The translations under genes and the position numbers were made by a program. Positions 1-8,124 of a stretch of DNA of 18,957 bases are shown one piece after another. Position 1 is the first letter of the stretch, and every line of letters begins with the position of its first letter. The notes beneath the pieces are model-generated. The model was not told the DNA's origin and searched no databases. It saw only the letters and a list, made by a program, of their open reading frames with translations. Source of the DNA: DASZFV01 sp035546175 (GTDB lineage Bacteria; Myxococcota_A; Polyangia; Fen-1088); NCBI GenBank assembly GCA_035546175.1, contig DASZWW010000040.1, positions 1-18,957 on the forward strand. The letters run 5' to 3'.

Positions 1-756
1 CTTGCGCGCGCCGAGCGGCACGCCCTCGAGCTCGAACGAGCCGTCGGGCGCGACGCGCCCGTAGAGCGAGCTCGGCACGACGAGGACGCTCGCGTGCATG
101 CGCGAGTGCATGTTGCAGAACACGTCGATGACGCCCGTGGCCGTCATCTCGACGCCCTTGGGCGCGTCCCCCGCCCGGTAGCTCCCGAGGTCGAAGGGGT
201 GACGCGTCGACGGCGAGAACACGTTGTGGAAGACGCTATCATAATTGGGGAACACGACCTTGGTACCACGCTGCACGACGGCGACTTGCGGCACGAATTG
301 TTTATCGCGCTGGCCGATCTCGAACGTGTGGCCGTGCGCCGGCGGGCTCTTCACGTTGTCGATGTAGACGTAGACGTCCTTGAACGTGCCGCCCGGGAAC
401 GAGACCTTGCCGCGGATGGCGCCGGTGCGGGGGGCGCGCTTCGCCGCGTCGCTCGGCGCGGCGCCGGGCGCCGCGGGGACTGCGGGCGCGACGCCGGGCG
501 CCGCGGGCGCGAGCGCCTCGCCGGACGCTGCGCGGCCCTGGACGAGCTTGAGGAGGAGATCGTAGTGCTCCTGCTCGACGCGCACGAGCTGCATGATGAG
601 CTGCCGCTGCTCCTTGACCTCGGCGTCGAGGCGCGCGAGCTCGGCCGCCATGTCCTGCGGCGTGGCCCTCGCCTTGGGCGGCGCGGCGCGGCCCCGAGCC
701 GGCGCGAGCGCGACGATCGCGAGCAACGAGAGCGAGATGAACCTGATTTGAGACAT
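1..756 (-). CDS. Amicyanin/plastocyanin-like cupredoxin, secreted (C-terminus beyond left edge)
   Basis: This is an open frame of 252 residues from an ATG at 756 to the window edge; the stop codon is not in the window. Residues 1-24 form a signal peptide ending near RGRAA. Residues 36-74 look like a short coiled coil, followed by an Ala/Pro linker (about 80-110). A cupredoxin beta-sandwich (about 112-228) carries apparent type-1 copper ligands His177 (FHNVFS), Cys214, His217 and Met220. The Cys-X2-His-X2-Met spacing is amicyanin-like. From about 229 (LYGRVAPDGSFELEGVPLG) a carboxypeptidase-regulatory-like fold seems to begin. Similar proteins are often annotated 'methylamine utilization protein', but no other methylamine genes are visible. 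It is the third gene of the redox operon, 13 bp after the beta-barrel gene, and is probably a periplasmic copper electron carrier. The fold is well supported; its redox partner is inferred. Confidence 0.85.
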   Translation of the reverse strand, partial: MSQIRFISLSLLAIVALAPARGRAAPPKARATPQDMAAELARLDAEVKEQRQLIMQLVRVEQEHYDLLLKLVQGRAASGEALAPAAPGVAPAVPAAPGAAPSDAAKRAPRTGAIRGKVSFPGGTFKDVYVYIDNVKSPPAHGHTFEIGQRDKQFVPQVAVVQRGTKVVFPNYDSVFHNVFSPSTRHPFDLGSYRAGDAPKGVEMTATGVIDVFCNMHSRMHASVLVVPSSLYGRVAPDGSFELEGVPLGARK

Positions 757-764
757 GACCTTGG

Positions 765-770
765 CTCCTT
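765..770 (-). promoter_or_regulatory. Ribosome binding site of the cupredoxin gene
   Basis: AAGGAG lies 8 nt upstream of the ATG at 756. It overlaps the last base of the beta-barrel gene's TGA stop. This fixes the cupredoxin start and indicates close translational linkage of the two genes. Confidence 0.7.
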
Positions 771-2221
771 CAGAAGGCGAGGACGAGCGAGGTGGTGAAG
801 ACGTCGTCGCGGATCTGCGGCACGCCGCCGTACTCGCCGTTGTGCAGGTACTCGGCCTTGACGATGACGTGCTCGTTCGCGACGAAGCGCAGGCCGCCCA
901 CGGCGCGCCAGCCCTTCGTGATGTAGAGGCGCTCGTCGCCCAGCCAGACGCGCGCGTCGCGCAGCTCGCCGCGCCCCAGCACGCCGAGCTTGGGCGTGAT
1001 CATCCAGTCGGCCTCGACGTAGCCGCCCTTGTTGAGGCGCAGGCCGTACGGGCGGTGGTCGGGGTCGTAGACGGCCAGCGTCTCGCCCGTCCCGCGGCCG
1101 GTGATCCACTCGGCCTTGACCTCGAGGGGGCCGAGGTGGAGCTGGAGGTCGGCGTCCACGAACCACAGCGGCTCGGCGCTGTCGAGCGCGTGGTCCTGCG
1201 CGCCGTACTCGCCCGAGACGCCGACCTCGAGGACGCGGCCCGGCGCGAGCGCGACGCGCCCCGAGACGGTCTTGCCCGCGTTGCTGTCGATCTCGTCGTA
1301 GAAGTGGAACTGCTCGATCGTCGACGAGCCGTTGGTGAGCGCGCCCGCGATGACGAGCCAGTCGCCGTCGCCGAGCTTGCTGCGGAACTTCACGCCGAGC
1401 GGCGTCCCGGTCGTGTAGCGCGCGATGAGCGACGGCGTGACGCCGAAGCGGTTCGGCGACTTGCGCGAGCGGTACTCGAGGCCCAGGACCGACTCCATCT
1501 TGCCGACGAAGATCGACGTGCGGCGCGAGCCCGGCATCCACTCGAGCTGCGCGAGATCGACCTCGAAGACGTCGCCGAGGGAGAAGTTCACGCCCGAGCG
1601 CGGCATGAAGTCCATGCTCGCCGTCGCGAGCGCGTTGTCGGCCACGGCGGCGTTGAGCGTGAGGTTGACCTCGTTGACGATGAAGCTCGGCGCGCCGCCC
1701 GAGGCGATCGGGTTGAAGCGCGTCACGCCCGGCGGGTTCCCGAGGTCGGCGGGCTCTCCGCGGCTGTTGATCGCGGGGGCCAGCAGATCGCCGAGGAACA
1801 CCCACGAGTACTTGCCGGCCTCGCCGGGGAAGTAGCGGTTCGGGCCGAGGTCCTGGATCCAGCCCGTGCCGTCGCCCGTCGTCGCGAAGAAGCCGAAGTC
1901 GACGTACCCGCCGACGGTGACGAGGGGCCGCCGGCCCAGGGCGACCGCCTGCGTGTCGGCGAGGCGCTGCTGGAGGTCGGTTAGGCGCTGCTCGACGCTG
2001 TCGCCCGCGCCGTCGTCGGGCTCGACGACGTCGACGTCGGCGGCGTCGAGATCCTCGGTGGCCTTGAGCGCCGGGTCCGGCGCCGCGCTCGCGGGCGCTT
2101 GCGGAGCCGGCGGCGGCGGAGGCGCCACGGGGGGCGCTCCGCCCTGCGCGAGCACGCGCCCGCCCGCCAGCGAGGCGAACGCGACGACGAGCCTGGCGAC
2201 CAGCGACCGCCGCCCCCTCAC
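770..2221 (-). CDS. Outer-membrane beta-barrel (porin-like) protein
   Basis: This is a 483-residue protein starting at a GTG whose GTGA overlaps the TGA stop of the upstream cytochrome gene by 4 bp. Residues 1-26 form a signal peptide ending VLA-QGG. A Pro/Ala-rich linker and an acidic stretch follow, then a short coiled coil (SVEQRLTDLQQRLADTQ). The rest is alternating amphipathic beta-strands, beginning with VTVGGYVDFGFF and ending with TTSLVLAF. A terminal phenylalanine is the usual signal for outer-membrane barrel insertion by the BAM complex. Coiled coil followed by barrel is typical of porin-like proteins of Gram-negative bacteria. It sits between a di-haem cytochrome and a cupredoxin, so it may give the redox pair a route or anchor at the outer membrane; that role is inference. 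No specific family name can be assigned from sequence alone. Confidence 0.85.
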   Translation of the reverse strand: MRGRRSLVARLVVAFASLAGGRVLAQGGAPPVAPPPPPAPQAPASAAPDPALKATEDLDAADVDVVEPDDGAGDSVEQRLTDLQQRLADTQAVALGRRPLVTVGGYVDFGFFATTGDGTGWIQDLGPNRYFPGEAGKYSWVFLGDLLAPAINSRGEPADLGNPPGVTRFNPIASGGAPSFIVNEVNLTLNAAVADNALATASMDFMPRSGVNFSLGDVFEVDLAQLEWMPGSRRTSIFVGKMESVLGLEYRSRKSPNRFGVTPSLIARYTTGTPLGVKFRSKLGDGDWLVIAGALTNGSSTIEQFHFYDEIDSNAGKTVSGRVALAPGRVLEVGVSGEYGAQDHALDSAEPLWFVDADLQLHLGPLEVKAEWITGRGTGETLAVYDPDHRPYGLRLNKGGYVEADWMITPKLGVLGRGELRDARVWLGDERLYITKGWRAVGGLRFVANEHVIVKAEYLHNGEYGGVPQIRDDVFTTSLVLAF

Positions 2222-3843
2222 ATGCACACCGGGGACGGCGGGAGGGGATCGTTCGGACCGAAGGTCGTGTCCGCGGGATCGAGCGCCGGACCGGTCAGCG
2301 TGCGCAGGAAGGCGGCGAGATCGGCCTTCTCGCCGTCGGTGAGCGAGAGCGGCCGGATGCGGATGTCGGGCGTGCCCACGGGGTCGGGATCGCCGCCGCG
2401 GTCGTAGTGGTCGATGACCTCCTCGAGCGTCGCGTAGCGGCCGTCGTGCATGTACGGCGCCGTCTCGGCGACGTTGCGCAGGCTCGGCGTCCGCCACGCG
2501 CCCTTCATGTCCTGCGTCGGCGTCGCGTTGTCCTCGACGACGCGGCTCGTGTCCTTGCCCCCCATCATGTCGACGTCGTCGGACCACAAGCCGTTGCGCT
2601 GCGTCTTGCCGCCCGCCTTGAGGCGCGCCAGGCCGGTGAAGCGCCCCCAGGGGAGACAGGTCGTCGACGCGTCGCTCGTGCAATCGCAGCCGGCGCTGCC
2701 CGCGGGACAGTCGGCGAGCGTCGGCACGTTGGGGCCCACCTGCGCGACGCCGATGTTGTGGAACTGGTTGTCGGTGAGCATGCCGCCGGAGTGGCAATCG
2801 ACGCAGCCGCCCTTGGTCACGAAGAGCTGCGCGCCGCGCCGGGCGCTCTCGTCGATGGCCACCGACTGCGGTCCCTCGGCGATCCATTCGTCGAACTTCG
2901 TGCCGGCGACGTTCGTGAGCCGCGCCTCGTACGACTCGAGCGCCTTGGCCCAGTTCGCGAGCACGCGCGAGACGGCCGTCTGGTCCGCCGGATCCATGCA
3001 GTCGTACGCGTCTCCCCACGGCTCCTTGGGATCGCCCGGGTGGCACTTGCCGTCCCCGGGCTTCCCGTCGAGCGGAAAGCGCGGGTAGCAGCCCGCGAAG
3101 GTCCCGTCCGCGTCCATGACGTTCCGGCAGATCCCGGGGACGCACGCCGAGCACTGCCCCGCCGTCGGCCCCGTCTGGACGACGAGCGCCGAGAGGGCGC
3201 ACACGGTCTGGTCGGGCGGGATGGGCACCGCCTCGCCGCGTCCGCCGAAGACCGCGTCGTACTGCGTGCGGTAGCTGTCCGCGACGACGTGCGCCGTGTG
3301 CAGCCGGTTGCCGTTCATCGTCGTCGCGCTCTCGGCCACGGCGAAGGCGAGCGCCCACGACGAATCGGCGCGCCCGTTCCAGAAGTAGAAGTGCGAGTAG
3401 CCGCTGTTGACGACCGAGAGCGCGTTGACGTCCGTCCAGCCCGCGCCCTCCGAGACGTTGCCGGGCGTCGAGGCGACGTCGACCCCCATGCGGCCGAGGT
3501 CGTGGCAGCTCGCGCACGAGATGTTGAGCGGCTGGCCCTTGGGCGCGCGCGTGACGCCCGCGGGCCGGCCGACGGCGTCGACCTGCGTCGCCAGGCCCGA
3601 GAAGCGGGCGTCCTGGAAGAACCACTTGCCGAGCTGGTTCGCGAACGGGTCGCCGAAGGCGGCGTTCGACAGATCCGGGGGCACGGGGCCGGGGTTCGCC
3701 AGCGCGGAGAGGCGCGACCACTCGAGGTCCGAGAAGCCGCACCCCGCCCCGTCGCAGAAGAGATCGTCGGCCTCGGCGCCGCAGCCGGAGATCGCCAGGA
3801 CGAGCGCGAGCGACCCGACGACGCCCCCCAGGGATCTCTCCAT
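2218..3843 (-). CDS. Di-haem cytochrome c peroxidase / MauG-like lipoprotein
   Basis: This is a 541-residue protein. The start chosen is the ATG at 3843, because it gives a clean lipoprotein signal (LAISGC, Cys21). The upstream in-frame ATG at 3912 would add residues with many A/T-ending codons. Two c-type haem motifs are visible: CASCH (110-114) and CVDCH (347-351). The C-terminal block TPSLRNVAETAPYMHDGRYATLEEV is a hallmark of bacterial cytochrome c peroxidases and MauG-like enzymes, where the Met of MHDG can be an axial haem ligand. It is longer than classical peroxidases (about 320-350 residues), owing to Cys-rich insertions at about 215-282 and 379-396. It is first in the operon and overlaps the barrel gene by 4 bp. 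It probably acts as a lipid-anchored peroxidase or oxidase in the envelope; the substrate is unknown. Confidence 0.88.
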   Translation of the reverse strand: MERSLGGVVGSLALVLAISGCGAEADDLFCDGAGCGFSDLEWSRLSALANPGPVPPDLSNAAFGDPFANQLGKWFFQDARFSGLATQVDAVGRPAGVTRAPKGQPLNISCASCHDLGRMGVDVASTPGNVSEGAGWTDVNALSVVNSGYSHFYFWNGRADSSWALAFAVAESATTMNGNRLHTAHVVADSYRTQYDAVFGGRGEAVPIPPDQTVCALSALVVQTGPTAGQCSACVPGICRNVMDADGTFAGCYPRFPLDGKPGDGKCHPGDPKEPWGDAYDCMDPADQTAVSRVLANWAKALESYEARLTNVAGTKFDEWIAEGPQSVAIDESARRGAQLFVTKGGCVDCHSGGMLTDNQFHNIGVAQVGPNVPTLADCPAGSAGCDCTSDASTTCLPWGRFTGLARLKAGGKTQRNGLWSDDVDMMGGKDTSRVVEDNATPTQDMKGAWRTPSLRNVAETAPYMHDGRYATLEEVIDHYDRGGDPDPVGTPDIRIRPLSLTDGEKADLAAFLRTLTGPALDPADTTFGPNDPLPPSPVCM

Positions 3844-3926
3844 TTGCGGCCGCGACTTTATCCCGGGGCCTCGACCGCCGTCACCGGGATAGTGCAAACT
3901 GCCTTTGTCCATGCGGGCGCCCCATC

Positions 3927-3942
3927 AGCAAGGGTCGGACCA
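3927..3942 (-). promoter_or_regulatory. Candidate sigma-54 promoter of the cytochrome/porin/cupredoxin operon
   Basis: On the minus strand the 16 bases read TGGTCCG-ACCC-TTGCT. Against the sigma-54 consensus TGGCACG-N4-TTGCW there are two mismatches, both in the -24 element. The GG-N10-GC core is intact. The predicted transcription start is near 3916, giving a leader of about 73 nt before the ATG at 3843. A sigma-54 activator is encoded divergently next door. NTGACCGA-like elements lie 70-130 bp upstream of this start. Confidence 0.55.
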
Positions 3943-3952
3943 CTTGTCCGAC
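3934..3952. repeat. Perfect inverted repeat GTCGGAC-N5-GTCCGAC
   Basis: Two 7-bp arms are separated by CACTT. The left arm overlaps the -24 half of the candidate sigma-54 promoter, so a bound protein could block or tune it. The same heptamer GTCCGAC recurs twice, with the same 12-bp period but as a direct repeat, at 4048-4054 and 4060-4066. Confidence 0.55.
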
Positions 3953-3971
3953 GGCGCTCGTCCAGGCCGGC

Positions 3972-4027
3972 CGCGCGCGGACGAATCGACCGAACCCGAC
4001 GCGCGCGGACGAGATGACCGACGCCCT
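3972..4027. repeat. Imperfect tandem duplication of a 28-bp unit
   Basis: Units 3972-3999 and 4000-4027 both begin with the 13-mer CGCGCGCGGACGA. Both carry GACCGA at the same offset (3988 and 4016). About three quarters of the positions agree. The duplication lies in the divergent promoter region and looks like duplicated protein-binding sites. Confidence 0.6.
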
Positions 4028-4044
4028 TCGCTCGAATTGACCGA
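3986..4044. promoter_or_regulatory. Cluster of NTGACCGA-like elements (candidate enhancer sites)
   Basis: Three related octamers lie on the plus strand: TCGACCGA (3986-3993), ATGACCGA (4014-4021) and TTGACCGA (4037-4044). They sit about 70-130 bp upstream of the predicted sigma-54 start of the redox operon, and just upstream of the activator gene. The same three octamer types, one with a final G, recur upstream of the sigma factor gene at 5952-6010. They are therefore plausible binding sites for the activator encoded at 4135-5940. Confidence 0.5.
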
Positions 4045-4079
4045 CGCGTCCGACAATCCGTCCGACCCGCGCGTTCCTC

Positions 4080-4107
4080 TCGACACCGGCGACGCGGCGT
4101 AGATACT
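4080..4107 (+). promoter_or_regulatory. Possible housekeeping promoter of the sigma-54 activator gene
   Basis: TCGACA (4080-4085) and GATACT (4102-4107), 16 bp apart, resemble -35 and -10 elements. A start near 4114 would keep the ribosome binding site at 4121-4127 in the transcript. The match is partial and unverified. Confidence 0.3.
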
Positions 4108-4120
4108 GGCTCGACATTTG

Positions 4121-4127
4121 AAGGAGG
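4121..4127 (+). promoter_or_regulatory. Strong ribosome binding site deciding a GTG start
   Basis: AAGGAGG lies 7 nt before the GTG at 4135. It is one of the best Shine-Dalgarno matches in the window. It supports the GTG over the in-frame ATG at 4183. Confidence 0.8.
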
Positions 4128-4134
4128 TCCTGCG

Positions 4135-5940
<1,806 letters not shown>

Positions 5941-5951
5941 GAGCGGGCGAG

Positions 5952-6010
5952 TTGACCGAGCGCCCGTCGACGTCGCCGGTCAAGTCGCCCGACCTCGGTC
6001 ATCTCGACCG
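5952..6010. promoter_or_regulatory. Candidate enhancer cluster upstream of the sigma factor gene
   Basis: The elements are TTGACCGA (5952-5959, plus), TTGACCGG (minus of 5976-5983), ATGACCGA (minus of 5995-6002) and TCGACCG (6004-6010, plus). The first and third form a perfect inverted repeat, TGACCGAG (5953-5960) with CTCGGTCA (5994-6001). The distance to the predicted start at about 6090 is 80-140 bp, usual for sigma-54 enhancers. Confidence 0.5.
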
Positions 6011-6063
6011 GCGTGGCTGACGCCCTTCCGTTCGGAAACCGCTCGAAGGTCAGCCGTGGCGCG

Positions 6064-6079
6064 TGGCCCGGCGGTTGCT
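6064..6079 (+). promoter_or_regulatory. Candidate sigma-54 promoter of the ECF-like sigma factor gene
   Basis: TGGCCCG-GCGG-TTGCT matches the consensus TGGCACG-N4-TTGCW with one mismatch, A to C in the -24 element. The predicted start is near 6090, only about 2 nt before the ATG at 6092, so the mRNA would be almost leaderless. The lack of a Shine-Dalgarno sequence there fits. It lies directly downstream of a sigma-54 activator gene. Confidence 0.65.
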
Positions 6080-6091
6080 CTACCGGGCGCC

Positions 6092-6694
6092 ATGCAGAGC
6101 GCCCTCGCCTTCGAAGAGCTCCGTGCCCCGTGCCTTGGCGCGCCCACGCCCCCGCGCGACGCCGACGAGGCCATGGGCCGCTACGCGCGCGGCGACGAGC
6201 GGGCCTTCGCGACGATCCACGCCCTCGTCGCGCCTCGCCTCACCGCCTACCTGCGCCGGCGCGTGCGCGACGCCGCGCTCGTGCCGGACCTCGTGCAGCA
6301 GACGTTCCTGCACATGCACCGCGCGCGGCACACGTTCCGAGTGGGCGGCGAGGTGCTGCCGTGGGCCTTCGCGATCGCGCGGCGCCAGCTCGTCGACGCC
6401 TACCGCGCCGAGCTCGGGCCGGTCGTCGCCGCGTGCGACGCCGGCGACGAGCGCGCCACCTCCCCGTGCGGCGAGGAGCTCCTCGCCGCGAAGGAGGCCG
6501 CCCGGCGCATCGCGCGCGCCTTGGCGGAGCTCTCGGGGCCTCAGCGCGCCGCGTTCGAGCTCGTCAAGGGCGACGGCCTCTCGCTGGTCGAGGCGGCGGC
6601 GGTCCTCGGCACGACGGTCACGGGCGTCAAGCTGCGCACGCACCGCGCCTACGCGGCGCTGCGCCTCGCGCTCGTCCCGATCGAGGGACGCTAG
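6092..6694 (+). CDS. ECF-like (sigma-70 family) RNA polymerase sigma factor
   Basis: This is a 200-residue protein. Region 2 spans about 34-100 (GDERAFATIHALVAPRLTAYL, VPDLVQQTFLHMHRARHTF, AFAIARRQLVDAYR). Region 4 spans about 143-195 (LAELSGPQRAAFELVKGDGLS, VEAAAVLGTTVTGVKLRTHRAYAALR). Length and two-domain layout match ECF sigma factors. The ATG at 6092 is preferred to the in-frame GTG at 6056, because codons between them often end in A/T and because the candidate sigma-54 promoter would start transcription at about 6090. No anti-sigma factor gene is adjacent, so control may be transcriptional, through the upstream activator. It converges on the DUF1552 gene, and the stops overlap in CTAG at 6691-6694. 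Its target promoters are unknown. Confidence 0.88.
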   Translation: MQSALAFEELRAPCLGAPTPPRDADEAMGRYARGDERAFATIHALVAPRLTAYLRRRVRDAALVPDLVQQTFLHMHRARHTFRVGGEVLPWAFAIARRQLVDAYRAELGPVVAACDAGDERATSPCGEELLAAKEAARRIARALAELSGPQRAAFELVKGDGLSLVEAAAVLGTTVTGVKLRTHRAYAALRLALVPIEGR

Positions 6695-8124
6695 GCCTTG
6701 AGCTCGGCGAGCGGCCCGGTGCAGTACTTGGGGTCGCCGAACGTCGTGGCGCTCACGCCGACGGCATTCTGGAGCGTGATCCAGAAGTCGTTGAGGCCCT
6801 TGTTCGCCGGGTTCTGCATGACCGGGATCGCGCCCGAGCCCTCGGGCGCGCCGCCCGTGATGGGATATTTGATGTACTGGCCCATCTTGAGGCCGAGCGC
6901 CTGACCGCCCGCCACGACCGTGACCATGTCGATCTGGTTGTGGCCTTCGGTGATCTCGCTGACCCAGGCGATGACGGTCTTGTCGAGGACGTTGAAGGTC
7001 TTGAGCGAGTTGAGCAGGTACGCGAACTCGGTCGAGTACCAGGTGTCGATGTCCGCCCAGTGCTGCGCGGGCGCCGAGCCGTGGCTGACGCTGTGGTGAG
7101 TGGGCGAGCCGAGGTCTCCGGCGGGGTCGTAGCCCTCCGAGGCGCCCTGCCACTGGATGGTGGCCACGCGGCGCGTGCCGCACGCGAACGCCGTCGAGAT
7201 CATGTCCATCCACAGGCGGCCGCGCGCCTGCAATTGACCGACGACCATGTTCGGCGACTTGTCGTCGTTCTGGATGGGCGCCTTGGTCGCCGCCATCGTC
7301 GCGACGGCCGGCTGCAGGGTCGTCGTGCTGCACGTCCCCGGCACCGTCGCCATCGACGTGACCTTCGTCTCGAGCGACTGGATCGAGTCGAGGTACGCGT
7401 CCATGTGCGCCTTGTCGGCGGAGTTGATGCGCGAGCGGAACGTCGCGATGTCGCTCTTGACGAAGTCGAGGATGCTCTGGTTCCGGGCCTTCGCTCGCAT
7501 GATGGCCGCCGTCTGGTCGGCCGTGGTCGGCTGGTTGGTCAGCATGCCGAACAGGTCGGTGTAGACCGCCATGAAGTCCTTCGTGAACGGCTCGTTCACG
7601 CCGGACGACCGCCAGTTGAGGAAGTTGCGCCAGTGCGGCATGTCGCGGAACGGATCGACGGCGACGACGAGCGGCCGCTCGCCGAACGCCATGCCGATCG
7701 CCTGATCGATCGACGGGCCGTACCCGGTGAACTGGCTGTTGTCGTTGCCTTCCTTGGGCGCGCCCCAGCAGGTCAGGATGCGGCAGTTGTCCTGGTGGCT
7801 CGCGATGAAGGTGGGCGTCTTCGAGTTCAGGCCGCGGATGACGGCGATGTCGCTCGTGAAGGGCACGAGCGGCTGCATCGCGGATCCGAGCGTCAGCGAC
7901 GACGACGAGCCCGTGGCGTCGAACGCCGGCGTCGTCACGCCGTTCGTCGTGAGGGCGCGCTTGTGCCCGTTCGGCGTGTAGAAGACCAGGAAGTTGCCCG
8001 CGGGCGTGGCCGTCTGCGCCATCGAGCTGCGGTGCCGCAAGAACGGCCCGAACAGCGCGGCGCCGGCGCCGAGCCCCTTGAGCAGGGTGCGACGGGGGAA
8101 ACGCATCGGGGACTTACGGCTCAT
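6691..8124 (-). CDS. DUF1552 family protein with Tat signal
   Basis: This is a 477-residue protein. The N-terminus MSRKSPMRFPRRTLLKGLGAG is a twin-arginine signal (Arg11-Arg12) with likely cleavage near SMA-QT (about 36). The body shows family features such as NFLVFYTPNGHKR, DIAVIRGLN, SHQDNCRILTCWG and AHMDAYLDSIQSLE, and length is normal for DUF1552. No catalytic function is established; the family is common in Planctomycetes and Myxococcota beside DUF1592-type haem proteins, as here. Its ATG overlaps the upstream gene's stop as ATGA, and a GGAGG lies 8 nt before it, so the pair is translationally coupled. Tat export suggests it folds, perhaps with a cofactor, before crossing the inner membrane. 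The sigma factor gene converges on it. Confidence 0.88.
   Translation of the reverse strand: MSRKSPMRFPRRTLLKGLGAGAALFGPFLRHRSSMAQTATPAGNFLVFYTPNGHKRALTTNGVTTPAFDATGSSSSLTLGSAMQPLVPFTSDIAVIRGLNSKTPTFIASHQDNCRILTCWGAPKEGNDNSQFTGYGPSIDQAIGMAFGERPLVVAVDPFRDMPHWRNFLNWRSSGVNEPFTKDFMAVYTDLFGMLTNQPTTADQTAAIMRAKARNQSILDFVKSDIATFRSRINSADKAHMDAYLDSIQSLETKVTSMATVPGTCSTTTLQPAVATMAATKAPIQNDDKSPNMVVGQLQARGRLWMDMISTAFACGTRRVATIQWQGASEGYDPAGDLGSPTHHSVSHGSAPAQHWADIDTWYSTEFAYLLNSLKTFNVLDKTVIAWVSEITEGHNQIDMVTVVAGGQALGLKMGQYIKYPITGGAPEGSGAIPVMQNPANKGLNDFWITLQNAVGVSATTFGDPKYCTGPLAELKA

Noticed and set aside
3844..3912. Extension of the cytochrome gene to the ATG at 3912.
   Set aside because: The added codons often end in A/T, and the lipoprotein signal begins at the ATG at 3843.
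2407..4017. Long plus-strand open frame antisense to the cytochrome gene (and similar long frames opposite most genes).
   Set aside because: These are Arg/Ala-rich frames created by the strong GC third-position bias of the real genes on the other strand; they show no domain or signal.
4107..4122. TGGCTCG-ACAT-TTGAA before the activator gene resembles a sigma-54 promoter, with the same 14-nt distance to the start codon as the site at 6064-6079.
   Set aside because: The nearly invariant GC of the -12 element is GA. A start there would also remove the strong ribosome binding site at 4121-4127 from the mRNA.
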